A DNA stretch of 64,000 nucleotides. Source: Cryptomeria japonica. Taxonomy: Eukaryota > Streptophyta > Pinopsida > Cupressales > Cupressaceae. A program made the position numbers and the translations under genes. Positions 20,166 through 30,478 of this stretch are shown here, in pieces. The notes under the pieces are model-generated. The model worked only from the letters and a program-made list of their open reading frames with translations. It was not told where the DNA came from and made no database searches. Within the stretch, counting starts at the first letter, position 1. Each line of letters starts with the position of its first letter. The stretch spans positions 911,279,009-911,343,008 of the forward strand of contig NC_081414.1 of the NCBI RefSeq assembly GCF_030272615.1. Reading direction: 5' to 3'.

Positions 20166-22781
20166 TCAAAACTGGAAAGGGGGACCCTGTCGGCGACAGG
20201 GGGCGTGTGCAACGCACAACACCACTGTATGAGATCTATCCATCCAATTACTTGTACGTTGGACCATGTTCCTGAATCTTTCTGCTTCATTGATTGATTG
20301 AAGCGGTAATGCTTGTACTGGTGATCTAACTGGATCCTGACGTCCCAAAGGTTCATTGATGTGACTGAAATATGTCCTCCATGCACTGACCTCTCTCTCA
20401 AGCTTTCTGTTCTTCTCCATTTCTTCTCTAAGCTTGTCTTTCAATGCCTCAAATGAATCGGTAGCATCATCTAGAGTCTGTTCTGCTGTAGGTGGTCCTA
20501 ACTCAAAAGTCTGTATATCATATTCTTCTGCTAGGATCTCACCCTCATATTTGTCTGCTGCCGGTGTAGCTATCTGCAATTTCCTGGATCCAGTCTCATC
20601 TCGAATCATCTTGGACATCTTGGTAGCCTTTCTCTTCTCTGTTACTTCGTGTGAACGTCCAACAAGGCTCTCTAAATCAATTGCATTGTCTTCGTCCTCT
20701 ATTACGATCACCTTGGTTAATCTTTCCTTCAACCAATCTGGGATAATCGATCTTGTTTCTTGAACTTGAATCTCTTTATGCACTATTTCTTCTTGTCTGC
20801 GAGGAGATGTTATTTCATTGTCTTCTTTGTCTTCATCTAACTCATAGTCTTGGAGAGATCCATCTGGTGAACCATGCTGTGCCTGTCCTTCCTCCTGTCT
20901 ATCGTTCTGTACCATCGACTCCATGGATTCTTCCACTTGAATTGTTCTTTTCTCAGGTCTAGAAGAAGTACCGGATGATCGATCTCTGTTAGCCTCTTGT
21001 TTCTTCTTGGAAGACTCTCTCTTTCCAGGTCTCTCTTTCCTCTTCGAACCTCTTGGATGGAGATTGCCCTCACTGGCACATCGAAGGTTACCTTCACCTG
21101 AATTTCTAGGATTAGGATTGCCTTCACTCACACTAGCTCCACCTTCGGCAGGTTTCTCTTCCAAAGTGAAAGACATAGCTATGCCTTGTTCCCTTAACTT
21201 CTGATGCTGAATGTCAACCCATCTGCGAGTACAAGACAAGACTGGTGCCATCAAAGTATCTAAATCCACGACCTCGGGTTCATTCCAATCTAACCTTACT
21301 GTTTTGCTTTCTCGATCATAGGAAGACTGGATATGTCTGCCACTGTCCTGAGCTTGGTCGGCCACTCTGTAAATCCTGCATTTCCTGATGAAATCCAAAG
21401 GCAATCTAGAATGCATTTTCCGTTTCACTTCAAGATCATCTAAGAGATTCATCATAAAATCTTCAATCTGGTACTCATGCCTAAACCTTCTGCCGACTGT
21501 CTCCTCTAAATGTCCATGCGGATCAAAGCTTTCTCTCAAAGCAAAAGATGAAAAAGAATACAAGGCTAACTCCTTCTCTGCATCATCCATGGCTAAAGCA
21601 TTAGGACATACCTCAACTAAATTACCCAAAATGATAGGTACTGGAACTCCATTCTGATGTCTGTGTCTGAATGCCTTCACATATGCTGCCAACTGTCTTG
21701 TTACTTCAAGTAACACAATTCTGTCTGTCGGATATCTCGGCAACATGTATGGAGGTAAAGGACATCCATGCACTCTAATATAAGTGAACTTCGGAAACTG
21801 AATGAACCAAGCATCGTACCTCTTTATGAATTCCTGGGCATCCTGAGATAACCTGTTGTGAATCCCACCTTGCAACGTCCTTGTGATGTTCATCGTGAAA
21901 GTATCATTAACCAACTTATAGTTGCTCCCTGGCGGATGATGCAAGTAGGCATAGGAATCACAAGCTCTGACCTCGCCGGGTCCTCTTCCAATCACTCCTC
22001 TGTGAGGTAGTCCTGCGTATTCAACACTCCTGATCAAGGCATAGATGACATATGAACTCATGTGGAAGGACTTAGTAGCCTTGAGTCTCCTCAACTGTAC
22101 GTCTAAGCAATGGCTAATCATCCTAGCCCAATGTATTGTACCTTTCCCTTGAACAATCACCTGGATGAAGTAAAACATCCACTTCTCGAAATAGAAGGCA
22201 TGAGGGGCTCCTGTAACTCGGTTGAGCATGGTAATCAAATCTCTGTACTCCTCCTGGAAATCAATCCTGTGCGGTGTGTTCGGGACCTTGCTCAGACGGG
22301 GACGGCTTTTGAGTAGCCAGTTCTTATTGATAATGCTTAGACAAGCATCTGGATCATCTTCATACATTGATCTGGCTCCCTCTATGCTCTTGTATATCAT
22401 GTCCCTGTGCTCTGGAAGATGGAAAGCTTCACTTATAGCTTCCTCTGAAAGGTATGCCAAAGTGTTTCCCTCATTGGACACGATCGTTCTGGACTGTGGA
22501 TCATAGTGACGGGCACACTCGATCATCAATTCATGGCACTGAACAGCTGGAGGAAAGCCTGCCGCCTTAATGATACCACTCTCGATTATTCTCCGGGCGA
22601 CAGGTGATGGCTTACCAATGTAAGGGACCTCTCGAAACTTCCTCGTGTTGAAGTTCCCCAAGTTGGTATCTCCAATGTTGTTCCACTTTGACACGATCTT
22701 GGTCTCCACCTCTTCGGTCTTTTGATCTTCTTTCATGAGAGCTGAGCGACTGGTGGATGCTCCCACCTTCGGGGTCGTCAT
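20166..22781 (-). pseudogene. LTR-encoded protein homologue, C-terminally truncated by element A
   Basis: Homologue of the 1210-aa LTR protein. From the conserved start the ORF has about 871 codons; the open frame extends upstream to an ATG at 22799. I prefer the ATG at 22781 because a splice acceptor (TTGTGTAG) lies between the two ATGs, and the same acceptor-ATG arrangement recurs in other copies. The core motifs are present (SGIIKAAGFPPA, GRGPGEVRACDSY, LPRYPTDR), followed by a basic stretch (about 585-605), an acidic linker and a coiled coil (about 773-808, numbered from 22799). The last 18 or so codons belong to the element A LTR, so the natural C-terminus is missing. No internal stop or frameshift is visible, so this copy was intact until recently. 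Confidence 0.8.
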
Positions 22782-23320
22782 ACCTACACAACATTTCATA
22801 ATGAGAAGCTAGATTTTGCAATAAATAACATAGATTAGAGGAGAAATTTTAGGAAACTTCATGATAAGTCTTTGAGTTATCATTTCCTAAAATAAAACGA
22901 TTGAGCTAGGAATTCAAAATTCAAAATTCAAAGCTTAAAAATATGATGATGAATAAATAAAGCAATAAAAATCAAATCGCCATACCTCAATAGAGAGCTA
23001 ACTCTAGAATGCAAAAAGAGAAAATTCGCCTAGGCAAAATTGAGGTATGAATGATCTTCAACGTTATCTCCTCAAAGAAAATCAATTTCGCCACCTTTGT
23101 CTTTGACGTGATCTTTCAAGTTCGCCTTTGGCGTGACCCTCAAGTCTTGGCAAATTTGCTCAAATGAAGATCTTCAAATATCGCACCACCTTGGAAGTAT
23201 TAGCGCCACCTTTGGATGATATTCGCACTTCTTCAAACACACTTCGCACTACCCTTTGTCTTCCTTAATTCGCATGTGGAAAGGTAAAATGATGATATAA
23301 AAATGACAATTTCACCCTCC

Positions 23321-23330
23321 ATATATATAG
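23321..23330 (-). promoter_or_regulatory. TATA box upstream of the LTR ORF
   Basis: The sense strand reads GCGCTATATATATGGAGGG about 540 bp before the ORF start. A near copy (GCGCTCTATATATTGGAGG) stands about 560 bp before the equivalent point in the LTR at 39085-42467. The conserved flanks on both sides of the TATA favour a real promoter for the LTR gene, distinct from the downstream TATA box. The 540 bp between it and the ORF is an AT-rich leader. Confidence 0.55.
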
Positions 23331-23659
23331 CGCTTGCACCTCTCCATTTATTAAGGCCGACTTGGAAAATATAGCAATTTTAAAATGATTTTTTAATTAA
23401 ATAATAAAGGCCGACCTCCATGTATGAGCGCTCCATTCGATTTTTAATTAATTAATAATTAATTAATTAAATGCCTTTTATTTTAATTAATAAATTTCGA
23501 TTTTTTAAATCAAGGCAAAATAATTAATAAATGCCAAACGCAATTTTTTAAATGCTAATTAAATAGAATTTTAAATTTCATCAAACTTTAGCATTAAAAT
23601 GAATTCAAAGAGGTTTATTTGGCGCCAAAAATTTTGAAAATGAAGTGGACGTACCTCAT

Positions 23660-25435
23660 CGCCCTGGTCCCTTGGAGAGGGACAGGAGCGATTCACCATT
23701 TTTGTCATGATTCTTGCGTTTTCAACATTCAACTCCTTCATTTCCACGTTCCAAATCGATCATCTGGTTGGGTTCTTCGAATTAGATTGCCCTGCATGTA
23801 CGCATGAGTGTCTTTAGATGTATCATCGCCCTTGTCCCTTGGAGAGGGACAGGAGCGATCCTAAGGTTTTCGCTTGAAATTCTCCATTTTAATACGGATT
23901 TTTCCTTGTATCATCTTCCAAATGCCATTTAAAACCTTGTGCGTCTTTATCTTAACGTGATTGTCAAAGGATATCATGTGTTTTGGCTAACATCGCCCTT
24001 GTCCCTTGGAGAGGGACAGAAGCGATCTCCATGTTTTCACGTTCATCTTGCATCTTTGATCTTCGAACTTCCATCGCTAGGCAAATAACATCATTGCTAG
24101 TCCATTCCACGCACGTCCCACTTGCTTTCATGAGGTGTTTGGATGTTATAAGGATCATCGCCCTTGTCCCTTGGAGAGGGACAGGAGCGATCCATGTTTT
24201 TTTCTCCGTTTTGAGCTCAAGTTGGTAACATTTAACCTTGGTTCATCGTTTATTGCCTTTCAAATAGCGTCCTTTACCTCGTCCATCCTCGCCTTGCCTT
24301 GACTTTGAAGGAGTATGAGTGTTTTTAATGAAATCGCTTTGGTCCTTGTCCAAAGGACAGGAGCGATATGAGCTCTTTAGCTTGTTTGGCAACATTCGGA
24401 CGTTCAAAACCTTTGCATATCACCTTCTAATCATACCACGGACCTTGTATGACCTTGAAAAACTTTGACCTTACGTGATTCTTGCATGAGCTGGCCAATA
24501 TACCTAATATCGCTCTGGTCCCTTCCTGAGGGACAGGAGTGAACTGGGTCTTAGAGTGCAAATCCCTTTTACTGTGATGACCTTGGTAACTTGTGCTTGA
24601 TTGAAATGCCTTGAAACGTCCTTGCCACCCTTCGTTTTGACTTGGATTGGTTTTAAACTTGAGGAAAAGGCAACATAACCACTGTATCGCCCTGGTCCCT
24701 TGGAGAGGGACAGGAGCGAACTTGTTCTTGTGGTCTTCATTTCACCTTGTCACCTTCAAAACTTATATTCAACGGGTTCGTAATGCGTCCTTCCATTCAT
24801 CCATGCCTTGGGATCGATTGAAACTGGACAAGAAAATCATGTATAACAAAAATCGCTCTGGTCCCTTCCTGAGGGACAGGAGCGAACTAGGCATTTTGGG
24901 ACCCTTGTTGACATTTTAAAATATTCAATTTATATTCAATGAGTTCATTTCACCGTCTTCCTTGCCAACAAACGTGAACTTGACTTGATCTTGGCCTGGA
25001 TTTTACTCTATGAAGAATATCGCTCTGGTCCCTGGGAGAGGGACGGGAGCTATAACATACTTCGCCCTGGTCCCTTCCTGAGGGACAGGAGCGATTTTAG
25101 CATTTTGAGTCATTCTTCTTCATATTTGCATTTCAAATTATATTCATCTGATAAAACATCTCCCTTTGGACCTCTTCAAATCGTCAAGTCGTCGAAATCC
25201 CGCAAGGACAAAGCAAAATTTGATTTGTAGCTCCAGTCCTTCACTGAGGGACAGGAGCGATTTTTCTCCTGGAGGCATTTCTGTGTTAGTGAAAATCTTC
25301 AATTTATATTCAATGGAAAGATCTCGCCTTTCTCTATCACTTCCAACTCGAAATTCATCTTGACTCTGCAGGGACAGCAAGATATTTGAAAACAAGCTCC
25401 CGTCCTTCACTGAGGGACAGGAGCGATTTTGCTCC
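23660..25435. repeat. Array of 12 hairpin units, mostly about 170 bp apart
   Basis: Units begin near 23662, 23825, 23995, 24155, 24327, 24508, 24683, 24852, 25018, 25052, 25228 and 25395. Each has a core such as GTCCCTTGGAGAGGGAC or GTCCCTTCCTGAGGGAC, inside an outer pairing of ATCGC with GCGAT. Spacer sequence between units is mostly dissimilar. Except for the pair 25018/25052, spacing is 160-181 bp. Confidence 0.85.
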
Positions 25436-25857
25436 TACAGGCCAAAATAACATGATTTTACAAGTTTAATCAATTCACGAGGCGAAAACAAATCATTCTC
25501 AATGCCCGGGATCAAAAATCAAAAAAGTCAAAATTTGGTCAAAATATTCAATTGGACAAAAATTCACATTTCATCTTCAACACTTAGAAAAAGTTAAGCT
25601 CTGCATTCAAAATTCCAATTGAAAAAAAGACCAATCTGGCGAAATCATTGCATTCAAAATTGCATCCTAGAAAAGAAGCTCAAAGCTCTCAAAACTGACT
25701 GGATTCTGGCTTGAAAAGACGTTAACGAAAACCCTAAGGCTTAACCCTAAATCCAGACAACTGACTGACTAACAAAATCCTAAAAAACGAAGCGAAAGGC
25801 GAGCAAAAAGAGGGGGTCCCCATTTTCAATGGGGCGATGTGTGAAATGGTCACAACA

Positions 25858-27282
25858 GCGCCCAATGATGAAATATTCGTTCATGTGTAATGTTCTTTTT
25901 TGTTGCAAGTTGAGACCAAGGTAAAGTTCAAACTTTGTGCCTAGGAAGGGGGATGCCAAGGCAAAGTCATGCTTGAAATGAAATGCAAATGAGGAAGTGT
26001 AATTTGGATGCCATTTAGAGGTGAATTTGGGGTCTTAGAATCTATAAATATGAGAGCTTGGTCTCTCATTTATCATCTTTGAACATTTTCATAACGAAGT
26101 GCTGCCAAAATTGTGCCAGACCTTTGCTTCGAAGTTGCGTGCTTCCTAGCTTGTACCAATTTCGTGCTTGAGAGATAGCACCTAGTTGTGAGAGCCTATT
26201 TCTCATTCAGAGGAGTAGATTGAACTTCAAAGTGATGGAGTTTGCTATTACATTTTCAGTTTTCTGATTGCTGCTGTGTTTTTTGGTGTGTGCTAGGCGT
26301 ATAGTGGCTGAACCAATATTTTGATCGTACCTCCTTGTCTGCTGAGCGTATCGACATGGGTATTGGCTCTGATTTTCCCTATCCCATAGGCGATGATGTC
26401 CTCCAAAGGGGAGATGATAGTTTTCTGTTTTGAATTTTATATTGCTGATCAATTTTTCCGCTGGGACACCCTTCCCTAGCTGTCTTGGGATGCGTGCATC
26501 TGGCCACGGGCTTCGGAGCTGCAGGTTTGAGGTTCGGAAATGGTCGCTTATGCCATTTTAATCATTTGCTTTTGATTTGGTGTGATTTGGAGTAGATTTG
26601 TGTTTGTTATGAGCATTTTGGTGTTTCTGGTAGTGGTTGGTCTGCATGTTATGCATTTTCAAAATTAAGAACAGCAATAGTTGCTTAATGTTTGAGTTGA
26701 TTTTAGAGGTAGCTTCCATTTGTGATCACATTGTTCTTCTATTCTAATCATTTCGCTCTATATTGTAAGGTTGAATAGTAGTAGTATGAACCACTTCTGG
26801 ATTGTAAAGCATACCTTGCTGAAAAGTGGAAGAGGCTGGCTTGCCGCCCACATTTGATATTTGTAATTCTGTCTTCCCGTTGCATAAGAGGTAGAGTGTT
26901 ATTTTGTTGTAATGGTCCTCCCGTTGCAGAAGCGGTTGAGTTGAGCTTTGCTGTAAGTGTTCAGTCTTGCCGCTGAAATATTGCGGTAGAGTGATTTGTG
27001 CTTGGTTTTGTTCTTATTCTCCTTGGCTGGTTTACTGCCAAGCCTTCTAGTTTCCTATACCCGCTGTTAAGTGGAAGGGGCTGGCTTGCTGCCCATTATT
27101 GTAATCAGTACTTTCAGCAGTTTACATCTAACGATCCCTTGCTAGCGTATGCTCTCACCCTCCCAGTTTGGGCTCTCAGTGATCAAAATGTGCTGGGTTC
27201 TTTCCAGTTGGTTTGGATTTCATTTGTCTAACCCTAACGGGTGTTGTTGTGCTTCTAATCATGTTGAAAAATAAAAAAAAAT
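25858..27282. other. Host intron or old repeat, no gene seen
   Basis: No supportable ORF. A phrase of the form GGCTGGCTTGCCGCCCA near 26834 recurs as GGCTGGCTTGCTGCCCA near 27079, so some old repeat content is likely, but I cannot name it. Confidence 0.4.
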
Positions 27283-27586
27283 TGTTGGGGATATTACAGT
27301 TGTCAAATTGATCATCATTGTGTGTTAAACCAATAGAAGTTGTGGTCTTCACCATCAATTTGCAAGGTGGTTGTTATTAAGAAAAACATAACACAGAGAA
27401 TGATTAAATCAAGGAGTGGAAGTGTCTTTAAATAAGAGTTACCAAAGCTTTATCCATAAAAGATAAGACCAACAACTAATAAAGCAAGAGGATAAGAACG
27501 ACAACTAAAAGATTAAAGAAAATTCCTAGTCTACCCTAAAGACTTAATTAACCATTTAAACTAAATCTTAATATATTATTTTAATA
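27283..27586 (-). repeat. Copia 3' LTR remnant, about 304 bp
   Basis: In sense (minus) orientation it follows a polypurine-like stretch (CCATTAAGGGATGG, 27600-27587), starts TATTAAAATAATA (canonical TG changed to TA) and ends CCCCAACA at 27283. It lies directly after the decayed copia pol C-terminus. Confidence 0.55.
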
Positions 27587-27589
27587 CCA

Positions 27590-27960
27590 TCCCTTAATGG
27601 TCAATCTACTAACTCCACCAAGTTTATTCCAAAATTTTACAAATTTGTCAAGTTTCAATGACTCGGTAAGAATGCTTGTAGTTTGATTCTCAGAAGGACA
27701 ATATTGTAACATAACCGATCCATCTTTTATAAGTTGCCTCATGAAATGACAATAAAGATCCACATGTTTTGGTATGCTTGTGGAATATTGGATTCTTGGA
27801 AATCTTTAGCACCCCTTCATTGTCACAAACAATGGTGAAGGCCTTGCTCGAGGCATTTTCATGTTTGAAAGTATCCTTTTGAGTCATGCTGCCTCACATG
27901 TTGCTTTTACTATTCCTTGATACTTCGCTTTTGTCGATGAAAGAGTAATTTCCTATTGCC
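27590..27960 (-). pseudogene. Copia pol C-terminal fragment (RNase H end)
   Basis: Translation of the minus strand gives a recognisable Ty1/copia C-terminus: KHVDLYCHFMRQLIKDGSV, then LQYCPSENQT and a KLDKFVKFWNKLGG-like ending, matching the usual copia KHIDxRYHFIR...EYCPTEDQ...F..LR..LG pattern. Stops and frame shifts break it, and its upstream side is cut off where an old gypsy LTR begins. Non-functional. Confidence 0.65.
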
Positions 27961-29912
27961 TCTTGAAAGGTTCGAACTTGGAGAGTAAAATACTTTTGGA
28001 GAGAAAGATTTCAAGAGTTTTCAAAAGATTTCAAGGGTTTTCAAGAGCATTTCAAAGACATTTCAAGTGCAGATTCAAAATTTTCTGAGGCAAGCAGCAT
28101 TTTCTTACTTCTCTCTTGTCTAGATTTTGAAGGTGACAGGGGTATTCAAGGCAGATTTATTGAGTTTTCAATCTGGTTTTCAAATTTTGATGAAGTTTTC
28201 AGAGACTTAGTCTAATTTTCACATATTTTCCAGTATTCGAATCTGATTTCAACATTTATTTCACAGATTTTGGGACTAAGTTTTTCATTTTCAGATTAAT
28301 CAAAGACAAATTTCACTCCCAAACCTTCAAATCAGATTGAGTTCTAAGGGTTTCTAAAATTTCTAAGTGTTTGCAGCTTGTTAAAGGCTAAAAGTTCTGA
28401 GGAATTGGAGAATCAAAGCACACTCTGCCATCAAACCTTCGAAATTCACACTCAAATTTAGAATCTTAACTTAATTTTCTTTTTGTTTTGCAGATCATAG
28501 ATGATGGCTGAGGCGGGATCATTGCAGAAAGCGCAAATGGAGTTTTAAGCCAAATTCAAAATTGAAGACAAGTCTACAAGCAAGGTTCGTCTGAGCATTG
28601 AGATGGCACTTGAAAGAATCTCAAGGCATCAAGAAAGAAAAGTTCTCAGACTTGGTGAAAATATAGAAAGACTTTCAGATTTCTTGGGGGATTTCATCTA
28701 CAATACCAGACCTATTGAAGCAATCAGGACAACTTCTTGAAGGGTTTTATCTCCTAAAAAATTAAAGACAAGCTCCCAATTAGAATCAGATGGTGACAAG
28801 AAGAAACAAATTTCCATACTTAGACAATTTCATTGACACAAATCGGAGAATTCAGAGAGGACATCCAACACGTTGAGGTGGCGCCTCGCCATCTTCCAAC
28901 CAATCAGATTGTTCCAAGTCAACATGTCCAAGTTCAATGAACTTGACTTATCCACAAAAGCTTCTAGAGGGCACACTTCACAATGCAACAACCTTCTATT
29001 TTTATTATTGGTTCATATTTAGCAAGAAGGACAAGTGTCTTTAAATGTAATTTTCTCATTGGTCGAGGGGTAGTTAGTTTTAGGAAACCCTAATTAGGGT
29101 TTTGATCTTTCAATCTGGTCCCTTGATCGCTGTTTGATCTTGGCCATTCAAAATTTTTGGACTCCTATATAAGGTTACCTCCTCTCATTTGGAGAGTGTG
29201 AAGTTTTTGAAACATTGTTGCGAGAAGGTCATTTTGGATAATACATTACTTTTGTGCTTTCTCTTAAGGCTTTGCAATCTCTTTTATCTAAATGATTGGC
29301 AAGGTTTTCAATTTCTTCAACACAATAGTTTAGATTTTATTTCATGTATGTTAGATGAATGCAAGATTTGATAAGTATTGATTTGTGGTGAATTTCCACT
29401 CATACTTTTGATGGACAAATGATTTTTGTTTATTGTGTACAGTTAGTTTGAGCTTTCCTTTGTGTATGCTTAACTTCCGATCATAAGCACATCCCTTTAA
29501 GATTGCATCCGCTTTGTGTAGTTGTCCTAAGTGAGGCGAAGCAAAGTGTGGTTATTGAGTTCACCTAGTCAATACCGTCTCTTGAATTCCTAGGAATAGA
29601 TTAGAACTTCTAAACCCTTGTCTCCTTTTCAGTTTTTCCATGATCCAAGTCCCAAATGATAGAGATTCATTGTCTAAACCTTCATTGTGAATTGAACAAT
29701 TCAAGTGTAAGTCCCTTTGTGTATTACCAGCATATCACAACGCCCATAGAGCTTATCCACACGTCAAGACCTAACAAAAGAAACCTTGGAATTGCCATAT
29801 GATCTTCTAGCAATCTTAGCATACGCAGTGATTTTGTTCAAGAGAGGATAAATTATCTTTGGGTACTTCATTCTAATGTTCGGTATATGATATAACGTAC
29901 ACCAATAGGAGG
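27961..29912 (+). mobile_element. Old TGTTGTG-family LTR, 3' part only
   Basis: The LTR start is missing. Present are a leader rich in TTTCAAG, a 3' splice site (TTTTGCAG at about 28493), ATGATGGCTGAGG at 28501 whose frame stops after 16 codons, the telo-box palindrome (29085), a TATA box (CTATATAAGG near 29165), and the conserved LTR 3' text ending near 29912 in a decayed form (CGTACACCAA for CGTCAACA). The left boundary is approximate. Confidence 0.6.
29085..29102 (+). promoter_or_regulatory. Inverted telo-box palindrome upstream of TATA
   Basis: AAACCCTAATTAGGGTTT, a perfect 18-base palindrome made of two plant telo-box motifs. A CTATATAAGG box follows about 63 bp downstream. The same palindrome occurs at 41510, 49686 and 51591. 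Confidence 0.6.
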
Positions 29913-30385
29913 TTGCCTTCTTGTAAATGGTTTTTCCTAATAATCATCTATTGTGCTCTTATTTCACTATATTTGTGCGGATCTGATCTATTACATTCCA
30001 TTTGATTATCAAGTCTGCGTTTCTGCTAGTGCGATCTTTTTAGAGTTATTATAAACACTGGTGTATCTCTGCATTTGTGATAAGTAATTCATTAAACACT
30101 ATAATGTATAGAAAGTGTGTGAATGATTTAACTCCTCGCATTGATGAGCTTCCTTGCTTGTAACTTTTATACTATCCTAACATGATGTGCTACAGCTACA
30201 ATGCTTATCAATGCAGATTAATGTTAGATCCTTAGCTTAATTTTTCTTGCAGAGTTTCTTTAGATGTCTTATTGACAATTTTTCTTGGATTTATGTGGCT
30301 GATTCATTATTTGAAAAGAAGTTTAAAAGTTATCATTAGGGATGTTAAAAGATTTATTGTGGATGTTGCTGGTTCTGTCTCACAG

Positions 30386-30478
30386 TCAGATGATGATTGC
30401 TGTAATTCATGCGAGGAAGTCCGGGATGCTTACCGTGTTAAAGGTTGGGGATTGACAAATCCTGATTTGATAGATCAG
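30386..30478 (+). CDS. ERGIC3: ERGIC3/ERV46-like protein, internal exon 1 of 6 visible
   Basis: Host gene. ERGIC3 (yeast Erv46) is a membrane cargo receptor that cycles between ER and Golgi in COPII/COPI vesicles with its Erv41 partner. This 31-codon exon encodes SDDDCCNSCEEVRDAY followed by a KGWGLTNPDLIDQ ending, the cysteine-rich lumenal segment typical of the family. The acceptor is TCTGTCTCACAG and the donor CAG|GTAACT, both phase 0. The next codon of the protein, a cysteine, is the first codon of the exon at 56800, so the intron between is 26,321 bp. The exons for the N-terminal membrane segment and early lumenal part are not found in 1-30385 and presumably lie upstream of the window. 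Confidence 0.88.

Larger units (their letters stand above)
1..20221 (-). mobile_element. Element A: young full-length Ty3/gypsy element with giant LTRs (left end outside window)
   Basis: A minus-strand LTR retrotransposon. The 5' LTR is on the right (13368-20221), the internal region spans 5772-13367, and the 3' LTR is on the left (1-5771, cut by the window edge). Bases 1-5771 repeat at 14451-20221 with an offset of 14450; by eye I found one difference (C at 4808, T at 19258, in a CpG). Sense-strand LTR ends are TGTTGTGCG at 20221 and CGTCAACA at 13368. The internal region has a tRNA-Asn primer site and one long gag-pol ORF. If both LTRs are equal in length, the element is about 21 kb. It interrupts the ORF of an older relative (20222-25857). 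Target duplications cannot be checked because the left end is missing. Confidence 0.9.
13368..20221 (-). repeat. 5' LTR of element A, 6854 bp
   Basis: The boundaries are set by conserved family ends, TGTTGTGCG (sense start, 20221) and CGTCAACA (sense end, 13368), and by a primer site four bases beyond the sense end. In sense order it holds paired terminal hairpins, a palindrome array (19975-18905), a leader with a 3' splice site before the ORF, the 1210-codon ORF (18113-14481), a TATTTAAG promoter-like site (14236-14224), and a 3' part whose text (CGTAAGCCCCCTTGTG and similar) matches the ends of the other LTRs in the window. The 13368-14450 part can only be compared with those relatives, because the left LTR is cut there. 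Confidence 0.85.
20222..25857 (-). mobile_element. Older TGTTGTG-family LTR interrupted by element A
   Basis: The sense start is at 25857 (TGTTGTGACC, hairpins, GGGGACC). In sense order it has a palindrome array (25435-23660), a TATA box (23330-23321), a leader with a 3' splice site, and a long ORF that is cut at 20221 where element A begins. The remainder should lie left of the window beyond element A. The right flank is GCGCC; the matching duplication is not visible. Confidence 0.8.

Noticed and set aside
1-20221. A plus-strand element with LTRs ending at 5771 and 20221, primer site TGGCGACTCTGC and purine tract at 14400
   Set aside because: gag-pol is on the minus strand, a better primer site lies at 13363, and the family LTR ends TGTTGTG/CGTCAACA fix the borders at 20221 and 13368.
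23660-25435. CRISPR-like array
   Set aside because: Repeats are hairpin units of about 35 bp with spacers of about 135 bp in a plant LTR; no cas genes, wrong spacing.
30272-30385. Upstream extension of the 30386 exon frame (starts MTIFLGFMWLIHYLKR)
   Set aside because: It looks like a membrane segment but does not fit the ERGIC3 order at this point; a good acceptor (TCTCACAG) precedes SDDDCC, so the extension is intron.
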